Positions 13,051-24,530 of a DNA stretch of 64,000 bases are shown in pieces (the first letter of the stretch is position 1; each line of letters opens with the position of its first letter). This DNA comes from Straminergon stramineum (taxonomy: Eukaryota; Streptophyta; Bryopsida; Hypnales; Calliergonaceae), in NCBI GenBank assembly GCA_963920665.1, contig OY987264.1, positions 33,026,906 to 33,090,905 of the forward strand. The letters run 5' to 3'. The position numbers and the translations under genes were made by a program. The notes below the pieces were generated by a model. It had not been told where the DNA came from and ran no database searches. It saw nothing but the letters and a program-made list of their open reading frames with translations.

Positions 13051-13087
13051 TGAAGCTCGAAGCATTCGGAGTGAACTTGTAATCGAT

Positions 13088-13099
13088 CATCACGTGATG
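13088..13099. promoter_or_regulatory. G-box-like palindrome
   Basis: CATCACGTGATG is a perfect 12-bp palindrome centred on CACGTG, the core recognised by plant bZIP and bHLH factors. It lies 40 bp downstream of the CT-rich microsatellite. Regulatory function is inferred from the motif only, and no dependent gene is identified. Confidence 0.35.
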
Positions 13100-13490
13100 C
13101 AGGTCGAGAGTGCTGATTCGTCTTAGAGCCATCGATCAGCAGCAGCTGCATAGACTGACTGAGGTATGAATTGTTAAACTTTGCTTCTGTGCTTAACTTA
13201 GAGTCACTGACTGTGCTTAATAACTTGCACGGGTTCTAGAGTATCGTAGTTAATTACGAATATCAGAAGTTTCTTGAGTGATTTTGCACTAGGAACGGGG
13301 GAAATCGGGACAAAAATGTCAAACAGAGAAACTCCGAGACCCAAATTTTCTCTGTCGGCAACACTGTAAACGTACTTCACAGTGATTTGCAATTTGGGAA
13401 CCACAGATCGATATTTGTTCTCCCTGGCTAGAATTGCAAGTTCGATCCGATTCGATCACCATAGCATTCAATTCGAGGGACAGATATGAT

Positions 13491-13612
13491 GTAGAATCGG
13501 AAACCTCTGCTGCCAGATGTCTCTTCTACAGACATCTTGAATCGGAGATACCTAGGGGTGCCGGGGGGTGCCTGAATATACTGAAGGGGGACCGGGGGTG
13601 TTCCGATTCTAC
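13491..13612. repeat. Nested inverted repeats around a G-rich core
   Basis: GTAGAATCGGAA (13491-13502) is the exact reverse complement of TTCCGATTCTAC (13601-13612). Just inside lies a second perfect stem, AGATGTCT/AGACATCT (13515-13537, 7-nt loop). The remaining core has GGGG runs (GGGGTGCCGGGGGG, GGGGGACCGGGGG). The segment could fold as a hairpin or be a small foldback element. Confidence 0.6.
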
Positions 13613-13944
13613 ATTCTGCCCAAATTCGTCAGCTTTGTTGAGGATCGCGCTAGCTCTTTCTGAATGTTTTTGAGATTGGAATTCCGTGGTCAGCTTCGCA
13701 CATACATAGCCAGGTAGCTAGATGCCGCTGCCACGCCTAGCTCGTCTCTCTCCTTTTCTCTGACACAAAACCCCCAAATGTCCATCTATGGAATTTTTGA
13801 AGAATTCCATAGTCAATGTCCAGTGAGGATAGACTAGTCTAGTAACTAGTAATGGAATTTGGAAAGAAAATTAGGGAAGCTTGTCCAATTTCTACACTGA
13901 ATTTCTCCTCTGTTACGGCGTTCTTTAATATAGATATAGATATA

Positions 13945-13974
13945 GTGTGTGTGTATGCGCGCGCGCGAGCGCGC
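13945..13974. repeat. Alternating purine-pyrimidine tract
   Basis: About 30 bp of (GT)n passing into (GC)n, almost strictly alternating, preceded by a short TATAGA repeat. Tracts of this kind can adopt Z-DNA. It stands out in an otherwise AT-rich neighbourhood. Confidence 0.8.
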
Positions 13975-15033
13975 TCCCACCAGCAAGCGACCGCCCAGTA
14001 GATTTTTAATTCCACAACTTGTATTAGGCCATGACTTTTGATGTTTAGTAATCAGTATCAGAGTTACCTTTCTTGGCCGTTTACGAAGTCCTGTGAGCAA
14101 TCTACCCATTATATAGTTGTCAGGAATGGAACAATCAATTTTCGTTACTAGAGAAAGTTAGGGTGCTTGTGGTGCAGAATTATGGTCCCTTCATTTGGGG
14201 TGGAAGAGAACCAAATTTTAATTCGATCCTGGTCTTCCTTCAAGACACGGTGAGGGCTCTATATAACAATGAATTTGAAGAAAGAGCTCGTGAAACATTG
14301 GTATCGTGGCTTATATTTAATTCTGGGTGTCACCGATCTGTATTATTTTATGCCATTCCCTACCTGTGTATTCTTTGTTGTAGCTGAATCGCTCTCACCG
14401 AGGTTCAGGCTCCCGCAGTCACAGCGACAAAATTATAAACTATGTCCATTAGCCTTGTGCTACATACAGTACTGTAGTTTATGAGAATTATACTTAGCAT
14501 AAGAATATCATGACTGTTTCGCTGGCTTTCGAAACTGCTGAAGTGTAGCCAGGATTCATTGACTCAATTTCAACTGTCAGCGAACAAGAAAATTGTCAGT
14601 CAGTGCTTACCATTGCTGGCCCACTAGTTTTCTGGATTTAAGTTAAGCTTATACCTCCCTGACTTCCGACTGTCAATGTAGGAACGTCAGTGTTAAGAAT
14701 TCCAGAAGTATTCTGTTTGAGCCGAAAAGAAAAAACGGAAAAAAAAAAGAAAAGGAATTGCAGGAATCGAATCGAATAATTCCTGTACTGTAGCTCTACA
14801 TGTGTAGTATGACATACCCGTATTGATTGCATCTTTATTTCCTGATCCATACTCCAGTCTTTCAAACTCGTGCAATTCTGAGAAAGTGAGAGTACGTGTA
14901 TTCACGTATCTACTACACTACGTAACTGTTTCATCATATTTGGTCATTTTTGGTGTCACCTCACACTAATTCACTCGACCTGGAGAATTTGCAGAGTGTG
15001 TAAAGTGAAAATCACAACAATTTTCACTTTTTT

Positions 15034-15741
15034 TTAACCCCTGAAGTCCCAAGAGTTCCCTCAAGGGAGTTTCCAAGCTTCGGGCAGGTGTCTATGATCT
15101 CAATGTTTGGCAAGACTTTAGAAAAAAAATTCAAGATAGGAAAAATGATTTCTAGGAATATAATTTTTATTTCAATTAGTGCTCATAAAAAAATTATGCT
15201 ACAATAATCCCAAAATAGGCGAGGGTGGGCAGCAAAATCAAGCTTGAAATAATTTTTTCTTAATTTATTTCTTATAGATTACATTTTTGTCTACGTAGAA
15301 AGATTTGATTCATTAACATTCGACAAGTGATGTGAAAGTTCTACAACTTCTTATTTTACAGGCAATCTTACTAAAATCTTGTGAATTTACTATATTGAAT
15401 TTGTTTACGAACTCAATTTTAACAATAAAAAAAATTTGTGTATAGTTAAGTTTGCTTTCTAAAATAAATAAATAAATTTAAGTTGAGAGGATTCAAAGCC
15501 TTATAATCTAATTACACTTGAAGCTAAAAAACTTGATTTCTTCACTTTAGATACTTATATCTTGTGGTCTATATAGTCGAAGTTTTTGAAATTTCTTCCA
15601 CAACCAATTTTCACACTAGTCTAGTGCAAGATCCTACGGCTATATATGAGAGGAAAAAAATGCTGAAATTTTTTTTGGTATTAAAATGGCATTTTTGAAT
15701 GATTTTTGACCAAAAAAATGGCTTTGGGACTTAGGGGATAA
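15034..15741. mobile_element. TTAA-type TIR element (708 bp)
   Basis: Left end TTAACCCCTGAAGTCCCAA pairs imperfectly with right end TTGGGACTTAGGGGATAA. The right ~170 bp (including GTCGAAGTTTTTGAAATTTC, CACTAGTCTAGTGCAAGATC and the terminus) align with 45400-45570, and in reverse orientation with the left part of 36861-37300. I therefore treat these as one family. It has no coding capacity. Confidence 0.65.
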
Positions 15742-16413
15742 ATTCATAGTTAATTTGAGTTCTAGAACTCTTGTGTTAATTATTTTTTAATATTTTTTCT
15801 TAATATTAAATATTAATATTAATAAAATTTCAAAGACATTTTTTTAACCTTCATTTTTTAGTATTTTATTGGTTTGCAACACTACAATCTATTAGAGAGA
15901 AGTGCAAGAGGTGAAACTACTATGCAAGACCTCCCCTTTTCACACAAAATTTCAAAGATGAACATCTACACTTTTGTCTTACATAGGAAGAGTTTTTGTC
16001 ATTCATCGGACACTTTTAGGTTGTTGCATCATTACAAGGTTAAAATACAACAAACAGTAAGTCACTTGCTCACTCTGCCCAAGGAACTTGTAATATGACA
16101 TTTTCAATGATCTAATGAATTGCATTCTACAAGACTTTTGGAGCGCAAAAGTAAGCAAAGCCTCCATTATTTCTAGGCCATCCCACTATGAAAGCAGTAT
16201 TTGACAACGTCAGCCCAATCCCCCCCAAATTACTTGTTTATCATGAAAAGAGAATCTAAAAGGCTGAACCAAGCAATTAGTGCACACTTTTCCTCCCAAA
16301 TTTGTCAGTATATCTGGTGCTTTCGAGCAGTGTTGACTGGTGAGGATCAGCTCTTCTCATTTGGAAGCTCTTCATTTCACAGCACCCAGCGCCCATCTGT
16401 GGTCCCTGCTGTC
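15742..16413. other. Intergenic DNA
   Basis: No gene recognised. Two short plus-strand open frames (74 and 113 codons) occur. The longer one runs into the tandem repeats that follow, which give it its length. Confidence 0.5.
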
Positions 16414-16975
16414 TTGCTGAGGAAGTGGATTCGCAAGAGGAGTTCCGAGGCCAAGGTTAGTTGCTGTGATCGATCGACTTCGGTTGTGTGTACATTCATG
16501 ACTGCGCTGTCCTGCGGAGGTCTGAGCCGCCTTTACTGCTGAGGAAGTGGATTCGCAAGAAGAGTTCCGAGGTTAAGTGTCAATGATCGACTTCAGTTGT
16601 GTGCATATTTATGACTGCGCTGGACTTCTAAGCGCCTTTGTTGCTGAGGAAGTGGATTCGCAAGAAGAGTTTCGAGGCTAAGTGTCAATGATCGACTTCA
16701 GTTGTGTGCATATTTATGACTGCGCTGGACTTCTAAGCGCCTTTGTTGCTGAGGAAGTGGATTCGCAAGAAAAGTTTCGAGGCTAAGTGTCAATGATCGA
16801 CTTCAGTTGTGACTGTGCATATTTATGACTGAGTGCGCTGGACTTCTAAGCGCCTTTGTTGCTGAGGAATTGGATTCGCAAGAAGAGTTTCGAGGCTAGT
16901 TGTTGTCCCGGTTGCTGTGAGTTATCGACTTCAGTTGGGTGTGTATTTATGACTGCACTGGACTTGAATTCCGAG
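16414..16975 (+). repeat. Five-unit tandem repeat, 105-121-bp period
   Basis: Units start at about 16414, 16535, 16641, 16746 and 16859, each with TTGCTGAGGAAGTGGATTCG or a one-base variant. Each contains GAGTTCCGAGG or GAGTTTCGAGG, then GTTAAGTG or a decayed form, ATCGACTTCAGTTG, and TATTTATGACTGCGCTGGAC. Units 3 and 4 are nearly identical, while units 1 and 5 are more diverged. A CGAG|GTTAAGT stretch resembles a plant 5' splice site, so the unit may derive from a duplicated leader exon. Composition differs from the AT-rich flanks. Confidence 0.85.
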
Positions 16976-18768
16976 GTATTTGTCCAAACCTTCAATCGGT
17001 CACTTTGCAATGGAAATGGTAGTTGTGGAGTGGTTTATGAGGAAACTGAGTCATGAGACTTTAGGGGTTAATTTGCTTGCCAAGTGAGGGAGGCACGATT
17101 ATGAAACCTTTTCCAAAACATCTGCAATTATATCGGATTAGAATTGTATTGATAGTGTATTGATGTGAAAGAAGAAATAGCAGTCCTTTACGATTGTCCT
17201 GTAAGAGGTGCTTGTTATAGTCCAAATAAGAGTGTTACACTATTACTAGTCTACTTGCTTGTCTACTAAGTGTTGTTTTGCAATTAAAATGTGAGCTTGA
17301 TCGCCACTAGCCATACTTACATGAAATCATGTTTATGAAAATATGATTAGTAGATTTGAACTTGTGGTTTTCCAATGTTCAACTTGCTCTACATGAGATC
17401 AAAGGCTAGCCTTGAGTCTTCAAGCACTGGGTCATTCATTAGTATCGAGAGCTCTGGAAATTACAAGTGGTGTAGATCCAACACCTATAATAACTAGTAC
17501 TAGTATAGATATGAGGTTTCATCTAATAAACTGAAATTGTGCCATTTTAATGAATACGAGGTTGGTTCCTCTAAGTTTTCTTTACCATGACTCATGCAGA
17601 ACTAACAACTCTTTCAAAAAAATTGTGAGATGTATCTACTGATTTTTTTTATTAGTGCATGTAACATTAGCTTATCACAATCACATTATTTGCAAAATAA
17701 TGATATTAGTGTAGATTGAAATAAACAATATTGTTCCAATTTCCTAAAAAATAAAATTCTTTTATTGACATTCATTTTGTAGGTGGTAGTATTTTTGCAC
17801 CATCATTTATATAAGAATTTAGTGAAGATGCTTCCAAATGATTTAGCAACAAAGAACAAACTACTAGATATTGTGAACACATGATCATTTGGCATGGATC
17901 ATTGTTGAGCCACTCTCATTGAAAGTGGATCTTGATACGATCCATTTTTTGGACAACACCAACCTTCTTCCATAATTTAAAGTAGCAAAAGTTAATATAT
18001 CTTCATATTCATTTATATGAAGTACCAAATTATAAAAAATCATCTACTCAAGGGAAAGTAAGACAAAAGAATTTATCTAAGGTAATAACACCTAAATGCA
18101 TTCAAATAAGAATTTAAGCATAATTCATGTTATTAATCTTTTGTTTAGTTTTGTTAACAATTGAGGAGGAATTCTAGAATATCGTGGAATGCATTTATTG
18201 AACTTTTTATGGATAGACTATGAATTTTCAAAGTGCTAAAAATAATTGTACATAAAATTGACACTAGACTTTCATGTATCGAGTGTGTACATTTTAGGCA
18301 AGAATCTAGATGGGATGGTTTTGCAAGCATGTTATAATTAGATGTTACCTTAAGTCTCCTCTATAATAACTAGAGAATGTATATATATACACTTCTTAGT
18401 GAATTTAGGAATATACATACAATGACGCAAATCTAGTGTAATCCTATATTGACACTTGAGAGTCAAGAAAATGTTGCTAATCACTTTTGAAGTCGAAGAA
18501 AGTGCTAAGTTTAATACACAACAAAGTAAAATAACCTTCCTATGCATTTTTTGTATTAGAATCCTCTCCATTTTTGATGAATTGATCTTCACTGATCAAA
18601 GTTAGAATTAAATGTATTGCATATTTGTTATATTGTACAGAGCATTGAATTAATCAAGACAAGCTTTTGTGATTGAAAAAGATCTATAGACTGAGTTGCA
18701 AGTCTATATATTTTCTTTATTTTCTCAGTTGGAAATTTAGTTCCAAGTTTTACCTGGCATCCAAAATA
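16976..18768. other. Upstream region of the ankyrin gene
   Basis: AT-rich and without coding capacity. A lone TTAA-type terminus (GAGACTTTAGGGGTTAA) ends at 17071. Presumably the promoter and 5' leader of the ankyrin gene lie toward the 3' side, but no clear TATA box or transcription start can be fixed. Confidence 0.5.
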
Positions 18769-20604
18769 ATGTCCAACCCTACATCTATGTGGGAAAGTGA
18801 CACGCCAGAGAGTTCTCTAGGAAGGCAACTTCAAGGCATTACAAGAAATCAGGATTCACTAAACAACATACTAGAATGCATGACACAAATGCTTCAACAA
18901 ATTTCCATGATCCAAATGAATCTTCAAGAATTAGGGAAGGAAGATAGACAACCAACCATGTTACGACAAGGATTACGACTTCAGGATGTGCAAGACTTTC
19001 AAGCGTGCCTAGAAACTAATGATTGTGACAAATTATTAAAAATGGTCAATCAATTTCCTATCCAACTATTTCTTGAGAAATTTAGTATAAATTCTTCTAG
19101 GTCGGCATTGCATGTGGCTGTTTGGGAAGGCTCTGAAACTCTAGTCATTGCAATGCTGGAGAAACTGAAAACTATATCTGGTGGCAATGACTTGAAATTG
19201 GTTGATGATTTTACTCAAAAAACTGATAAATATGGACTTTCTGCTCCAAGCATGGCTGCTTTGATTGCAAACAAAGAGATGACTTCCTGTTTTCAACAAA
19301 GTTTTGGCTTTCAAAAGGAAGACTTCAATACATTTCCTCGATCCCCTACTTCTGAATATGAAAAAAATAATCTACAGGAGAAGGCATGTCCTTTACTTGA
19401 GAAACAAGTTCCTACCTCAAGTGACTTAGGAACAAGGGAATTATGTATACAAGAGTGGTTGCTCAAGGAGAATATAGACTTTGTGTATTGCCTCCATGAA
19501 GCTGCAATGAACATGTTTCCATCCCAAAGAAAGGCTCTTGAATTTGTGAAGTTTGTTTGTGACAATGGAGATTCTTCTTTTCTAGAGCCTCTTCTCAATG
19601 TTCGCAATAATCTTGGCAAATTTCCATTGCATGTTTGTAAGTACGAGTCTAACTATACTAGGGTGCCTGATTTCAAACCCTTATTTGAAATATTGGTTAC
19701 CTACTTTCCTAATCTTAACTTGAACATGTGTGATTTTAGTGGAAGGACTCCATTGCATTGGGCAGCTGCTCAAGGATTTGTGGATGTAGTCATTTTTTTG
19801 GCAAGTCAAGAAGGAACAAATCTCAATGCAACATATGGAAACTTTTGTGGGAGTAATATGAATAAAAGTGAAACTTTCAATGATGTTGAAGTTGACGACG
19901 TGACAACTCTACATCTTGCAGTAATCCATAATCATATTGAGGTTGTGGAGGCTCTTTTGGAAGTTCCAAAAGAGCGAGGACTCAATGTCAATGCTATTTG
20001 TACACGGAATGTCGAATTCTTTGATGGGAATCCCAAAGATAAATACATTTGGGAGTGGACCCCATTCCAATTGGCAGCATACATGGGACATGAGAGAATC
20101 TTGCAAGTATTCTTGAAGGTGCGTAGTACTCTTTCTAATTTTCTACTAAAATTTTAAAACAATTTTTGAAAGAAAATTAGATTCTTCATTCATATAAAAT
20201 ATAAGTACATAAAAAATAATGCTTTTATTTTATAACAAAACTCCTTAATATAATGAACAAAAAAGAAATGAATTATGATTTTTCAAGTAATTTTCAATGC
20301 TTAACAAGGATATAAAAATAACGTGTAGCAATATCATAACAATAGCATGTTCTGACTTTGAATCGAGCCATCTCTATGATAGGTTTTATTCTAGGACTTT
20401 GAATACAACATGACTTTTAAGCATGTCTTATGGTTTATTTTTCTACTTTTACAATAATAGTCAATACATTATAAAATTTGAATTAAACTTTTTGTAAGTG
20501 TCCATGCAAAATAGCAAATGACTATAGTGCAAATAATTCTAAGGGAGGCCTCTCCTAGATAAACCTCAAAAATACATCCAAACATGTTTTCAACATGAAA
20601 CAAA

Positions 20605-20656
<52 letters not shown>

Positions 20657-22318
20657 AATAATAATAATAATAATAATATTTTCAATGATCATAATCCAAT
20701 ATTCTAATATGTGCAATTTTATGAGATTCCATATAAAGTTTCAATGATTTTGGATAAGTCTATTTCAAGGCCTTTGTTGCCAATACATAGAATTATAAAT
20801 TTTGAACAATCAATCAAAAACTACAATCCACAAATGGTGCAATAATTGAAAAATTCATGTAAATGGTTGTACATGCAACTTAACATCCTTCAACTAATAT
20901 GTATTTAGAACCATGTTTGAATTCTACAATTTCTATGGAGTTCTTCAACATACCAAATTACATTTCATTTTACAAAAGAAAAGGAAATGGGCCATAATCT
21001 TAGGCCATTTCCTATTATTTTAGATTTACCCCATAAACAACACTTCTTCAACATGCCTATTCTAAATATAATATTGAAACAAATACATGTCATATTCCAT
21101 TGTATAAACAATCATATAACTATTGTTATTCTAAATTTGTTAATAGGCTTGTGTATTTGTATTCACATTGTTTCTAAAATATAGGAAGAACCTTCATGTA
21201 TATATACATGTATGAAAAATAGATAATAAGCCTAGATATTACAATAATATTTTGTTTGTTTTTGGAATTTGTGTTAGGATTCACGCATATATGATCTTGG
21301 ACTCAAGAATGGAAAAGAAAATGCTCCTGAACATCATAATATGATTCCAGCATTACATCTCGTAGCATCTCAATTTCATCCTTTAGCAGTGAAGGCTTTG
21401 GTAGATTGTAAAAAGATGGATACATTGGTAAAAGACAAAGAAGAGAATACAGCTCTACATTACGCAACCATGCATGCACATGGACGGTCACAAATCCATG
21501 CTAATCTTAGTGACTATGTTACCCTGTCCCATTTCACTTCAAAGCCCCCTATAAGTAGGATACCAAGTGATCATGATATCATCACATGTATTGATATATT
21601 GATGCAATCAGGGTTGGATATGGAGCAAAAAAACAAAGATGGAATGACACCAACCTTGCATCCATCATGTCCTAAGAAGATGCAAATTTGGTGGCTAGAA
21701 AAAATGGCAAAGGAAGCCCAAGAAAAAAAAAACAATCTTATGACTGCAACAACTGCAGTCTCTGTAACTGCGGCATTGGTGGCAGCAACATCATTTGTGG
21801 GGCCTTTGCAACCACCCCTTGGATTATTAGATGATGGAAATCCAACATGGCTAGTCGGATATAGCCAAGTGCAACACACTTCAATCCAAGTATTTCTCTT
21901 TTGTGATAGTTTATCCTTCTACCTTGCAATTGCTGCCATTGTGATTGCCATGCTTCCATCTTGCCCAATACCACATGAAGGGCTTGCCCAAGAAGTGCGC
22001 ATAGCTCGAAGATGTGTGCAAGTTGCAGTTCTCCTTCTATTTGGATCTATTATATTTGTGCTATGTGCATTTAGCGCAGCAAGTATTGCCATTGTGCCAG
22101 ATCAACGATGGCGATACAAAAGTATTGTGGTGATTTCTACGAGCTTGGGTGTCTTGATATGTTTTTTAATTCTATTTCTTTCCTTCATGAGGCTCTTGAC
22201 ATTGATTTCATCTAGGAATAAAGTTGCCAAGACGATATCAAATTTGGCAACACGGATTATGCTATGGGAGCGGGATACATCTTTGCTTGATGAAGAAGTA
22301 ACCAAGTCCATTGGATGA
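18769..22318 (+). CDS. Ankyrin-repeat protein with four membrane segments (PGG/ACD6-like)
   Basis: Two exons, 18769-20118 and 21278-22318, joined in phase 0 across a 1159-bp intron (AAG|GTGCGT, TTAG|GATTC), give 796 aa. The open frame extends 5' to a TTG codon at 18673, so the first ATG at 18769 (MSNPTSMWES) is the natural start. Order: predicted coiled coil (~23-58); ankyrin repeats recognisable at SALHVAVWEG, GRTPLHWAAAQG, TTLHLAVIHNH, WTPFQLAAYMGH and TALHYATMHAH; then four hydrophobic helices at about 603-625, 654-676, 697-723 and 732-759. The first helix and following loop (MTATTAV...PLQPPLG) match the plant PGG region, but PPLG stands where the family has PPGG. Proteins of this class are membrane proteins, and some (ACD6) act in defence signalling. 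The role of this one is unknown. Frame and splice sites are intact. Confidence 0.85.
20604..20680. repeat. (ATT)n(AAT)n palindromic microsatellite in an intron
   Basis: Roughly 50 bp of ATT triplets are followed directly by roughly 26 bp of AAT triplets. The two halves are reverse complements and could extrude as a cruciform. It lies in the intron of the ankyrin gene. Confidence 0.9.
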
Positions 22319-22478
22319 ATTACAATTTCTACTGCAATTTCCATTATAAGTAGATTAAACCTATAAAAATGAAAGAGTTCTAAAGATTGTTATATAGACT
22401 ATTGCATTTCTATAGAGAATTCCTATTTTGGGAAAGGATTTTGGAATTATTATATAATTAGATGTAGTGTATAGTTGT

Positions 22479-22484
22479 AATAAA
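22479..22484 (+). terminator. Polyadenylation-type signal
   Basis: AATAAA lies 160 bp downstream of the ankyrin gene stop in U-rich context (TTGTAATAAAATAAG). It is the first canonical copy after the stop. Position and motif fit a plant near-upstream element, but no transcript end is known. Confidence 0.4.
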
Positions 22485-22992
22485 ATAAGTATTCTAGAGT
22501 TCATTGTGCTATTTCAATGTTTTATAATGATAATTGTTTTGAGGTAGTGAACTTGTATTTTATATTTAGAATTATTGATATTCAACCTATAGTTGCATAT
22601 GATGTTGCCTTGGTGTATGTATTCATTGTATTGCATGTTCTGAAATGATTTTCTAGTCCAATATACATGATAGTGTCTTCATTAATGTATTCTTTCTTTA
22701 AGTATTATATTTGCTTATTTTTGTTACTAAAAAATCAAATTTAATAAAAATAGTGAATGAATTGGCATGAATTGAATTCTCACAATTCAATAATTCATTC
22801 AAATCCACATATATTTGTAACCATACAAATTGATTGATATGCATATTATTAGATAGATTTAGATATTCATTATACATGGTGAGAAAAAAAACTTGATGTC
22901 AAAAGAGAGAGTAGGGCTTGAAATTTTAGTGCCCAAAGTGATGTGTGCAAGAGCTTCATAGATGATCTCAAGGAAATCATACTCTGACATAG

Positions 22993-23721
22993 GGGTGATT
23001 GCAAGAAACACTCTATGTTTTTGGCCATAGGATTGGAAATTCTATATAATACTACCAATACTATGTGTTGGCATCACCCATGCAAATCTAAACCATTGAT
23101 TCAAGGCGCATGTAGATCTAAACCATTGTTTTAGTACCATGCAGTACTGTAGACTACTACGGGGTACTATTGAAGCCACTGGGAGCAAAAAATAGTAGAA
23201 AAGGGTCTATGGATATTTTTATTTTTAGTAATTAAAAAAAAATCCAGAAAATTTCTATAAAAGAAGCCATTTTGTTGAAGAAGATTGCACTTGCATTGTA
23301 CGAAAGAATTCATGTAGGTAATTTTTTTCCTCTTTGTAGCCTTTGTGCAAAGGAAGTTTACTTTGACTCCATGTGTGCAAACGACATGTTGCTATTTTTG
23401 CCAAAACTCATTGTTAGTCCTTATAATGTTAAAAGACCTCCAATATGTCCAAATTGTGGTTTTGAACTTGCATTTTTGGGTCAAAAATAGATCTACCTCC
23501 CTCCTCCAAATGACCAAGGTAGACATCCAATTGGGGGCAAGTTAGAAATAGTAAACTAATTTTAATTTTTTTAAAAAATAACTCAATATTTGCAACTACT
23601 TTTGTACCTACATTCCAAACTTCACTCCAAATGGACCAAAATTGCAAAAGTTATGAACCAAAAACCACCTATTCAAGGGCAAGGGGACAAGAAGTAGGAC
23701 AAGTGTTTCTTACAATTACCC
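22993..23721. mobile_element. TIR element of the GCAAGAAACACT family (729 bp)
   Basis: The left end GGGTGATTGCAAGAAACACT pairs with the right end AGTGTTTCTTACAATTACCC (18 of 20 complementary). ATAG lies on both sides (22989-22992 and 23722-23725), a possible 4-bp target duplication. Two overlapping short open frames in the interior (23272-23545) show no domain; a CPNCGF string in one is probably chance. Non-autonomous element, related to 7480-8729 and to the single ends at ~6070 and 8984. Confidence 0.7.
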
Positions 23722-23799
23722 ATAGTGAATTTTAAAAAGATACAAATATAGGAACTATTCCGTAGTTTAACTTAGAATCAAAAGCATTTAGATGGAGAA

Positions 23800-24530
23800 A
23801 GAAAAAGAAATGATTGCAAAAAGCATCTTAGTATTGCACAAACCTTACCAGAGCCAAATTTGAAGCCACAATGTTGACAAGAACAACCAAGAGATGTAAG
23901 TCGTGGCATAGTACCAAAACAAGGGTTGTATGAAGGTTAGTCCAACAAGAAGCAAAGGCATGAGCAAGTTGTTGCTTTCCTCATGATCTAAGAGATTTGA
24001 TATGTAAAACTTAGTACAACTTGGTTAGCACCTAAGGACAAATGGAAATTTAATAGGAACAAATAATCTTGCTATACTTAGGTTCAAAAGTCTGGAGATT
24101 GAAGAGAAGGAAAGAATAAGAAGAAGCTTGGTGGTGCACAATCATAGCAAGCACAATCAATTCCAATTAAAGCCATAGTGTTTACAAAGGCAACCTAAAA
24201 TAGCAAGGGGGCATAGTACCAGAATATAGGCAAAATGAAGCCCAACAAAAAACAAAAGACACCAATAATTTTTCTCCTTCTCATTTTTTAAAGAATGAGA
24301 AACTCCAACCAATTTAAATTGTTGGCATAAATGAAGAGTTTTTTCATCTAAGTTGTCATTTTCTACCAAATGTAACTAAAAAATTTGACAAGTATATTAA
24401 CATAAAACTTGATGAGCTACTAAAGGATTAGAAGGACATTTGTCCTTCAAAGCAACAACTAAAAATTTGAATAAGAACATATAATCCTACTATACCTTAG
24501 GATCAAAAGTCTAGTAGTAGAAGACAACTA
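23800..24530 (+). repeat. Diverged tandem duplication (~390-bp unit)
   Basis: A segment ending in AATCTTGCTATACTTAGG and TCAAAAGTCTGGAG (near 24070-24100) is repeated, more diverged, ending in AATCCTACTATACCTTAGG and TCAAAAGTCTAGTAG (near 24485-24515). Upstream blocks such as GGCATAGTACCA (23908) and GGCATAGTACCAGAATA (24210) also pair. It is non-coding. Confidence 0.55.

Larger units (their letters stand above)
11770..15033. other. Gene-free, more complex region
   Basis: This stretch is less AT-rich than its surroundings and contains promoter-like elements: a CT/CG microsatellite, a CACGTG palindrome, a CTCTATATAAC box near 14260, and an exon-end-like sequence GACTGAG followed by GTATGAATT at about 13160. 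It may be the 5' flank or leader of a lost or unrecognised gene. No open frame reads as a known protein. Confidence 0.4.

Noticed and set aside
12827..13151. Ser/Arg, Arg/Ala and Glu/Ser dipeptide proteins on both strands
   Set aside because: They are translations of one CTCGCT microsatellite in different frames and strands, with no conserved flanking domain.
16414..16975. CRISPR-like array
   Set aside because: Units are direct tandem repeats without unique spacers, in a plant genome.
18673..18768. N-terminal extension MKKIYRLSCK of the ankyrin protein
   Set aside because: The first codon is TTG. The first in-frame ATG is at 18769, and the extension looks like translated leader.
23272..23545. 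Small zinc-ribbon protein (CPNCGF) inside the TIR element
   Set aside because: Only one short cysteine pair motif, no homology context, and the reading lies within a non-autonomous element.
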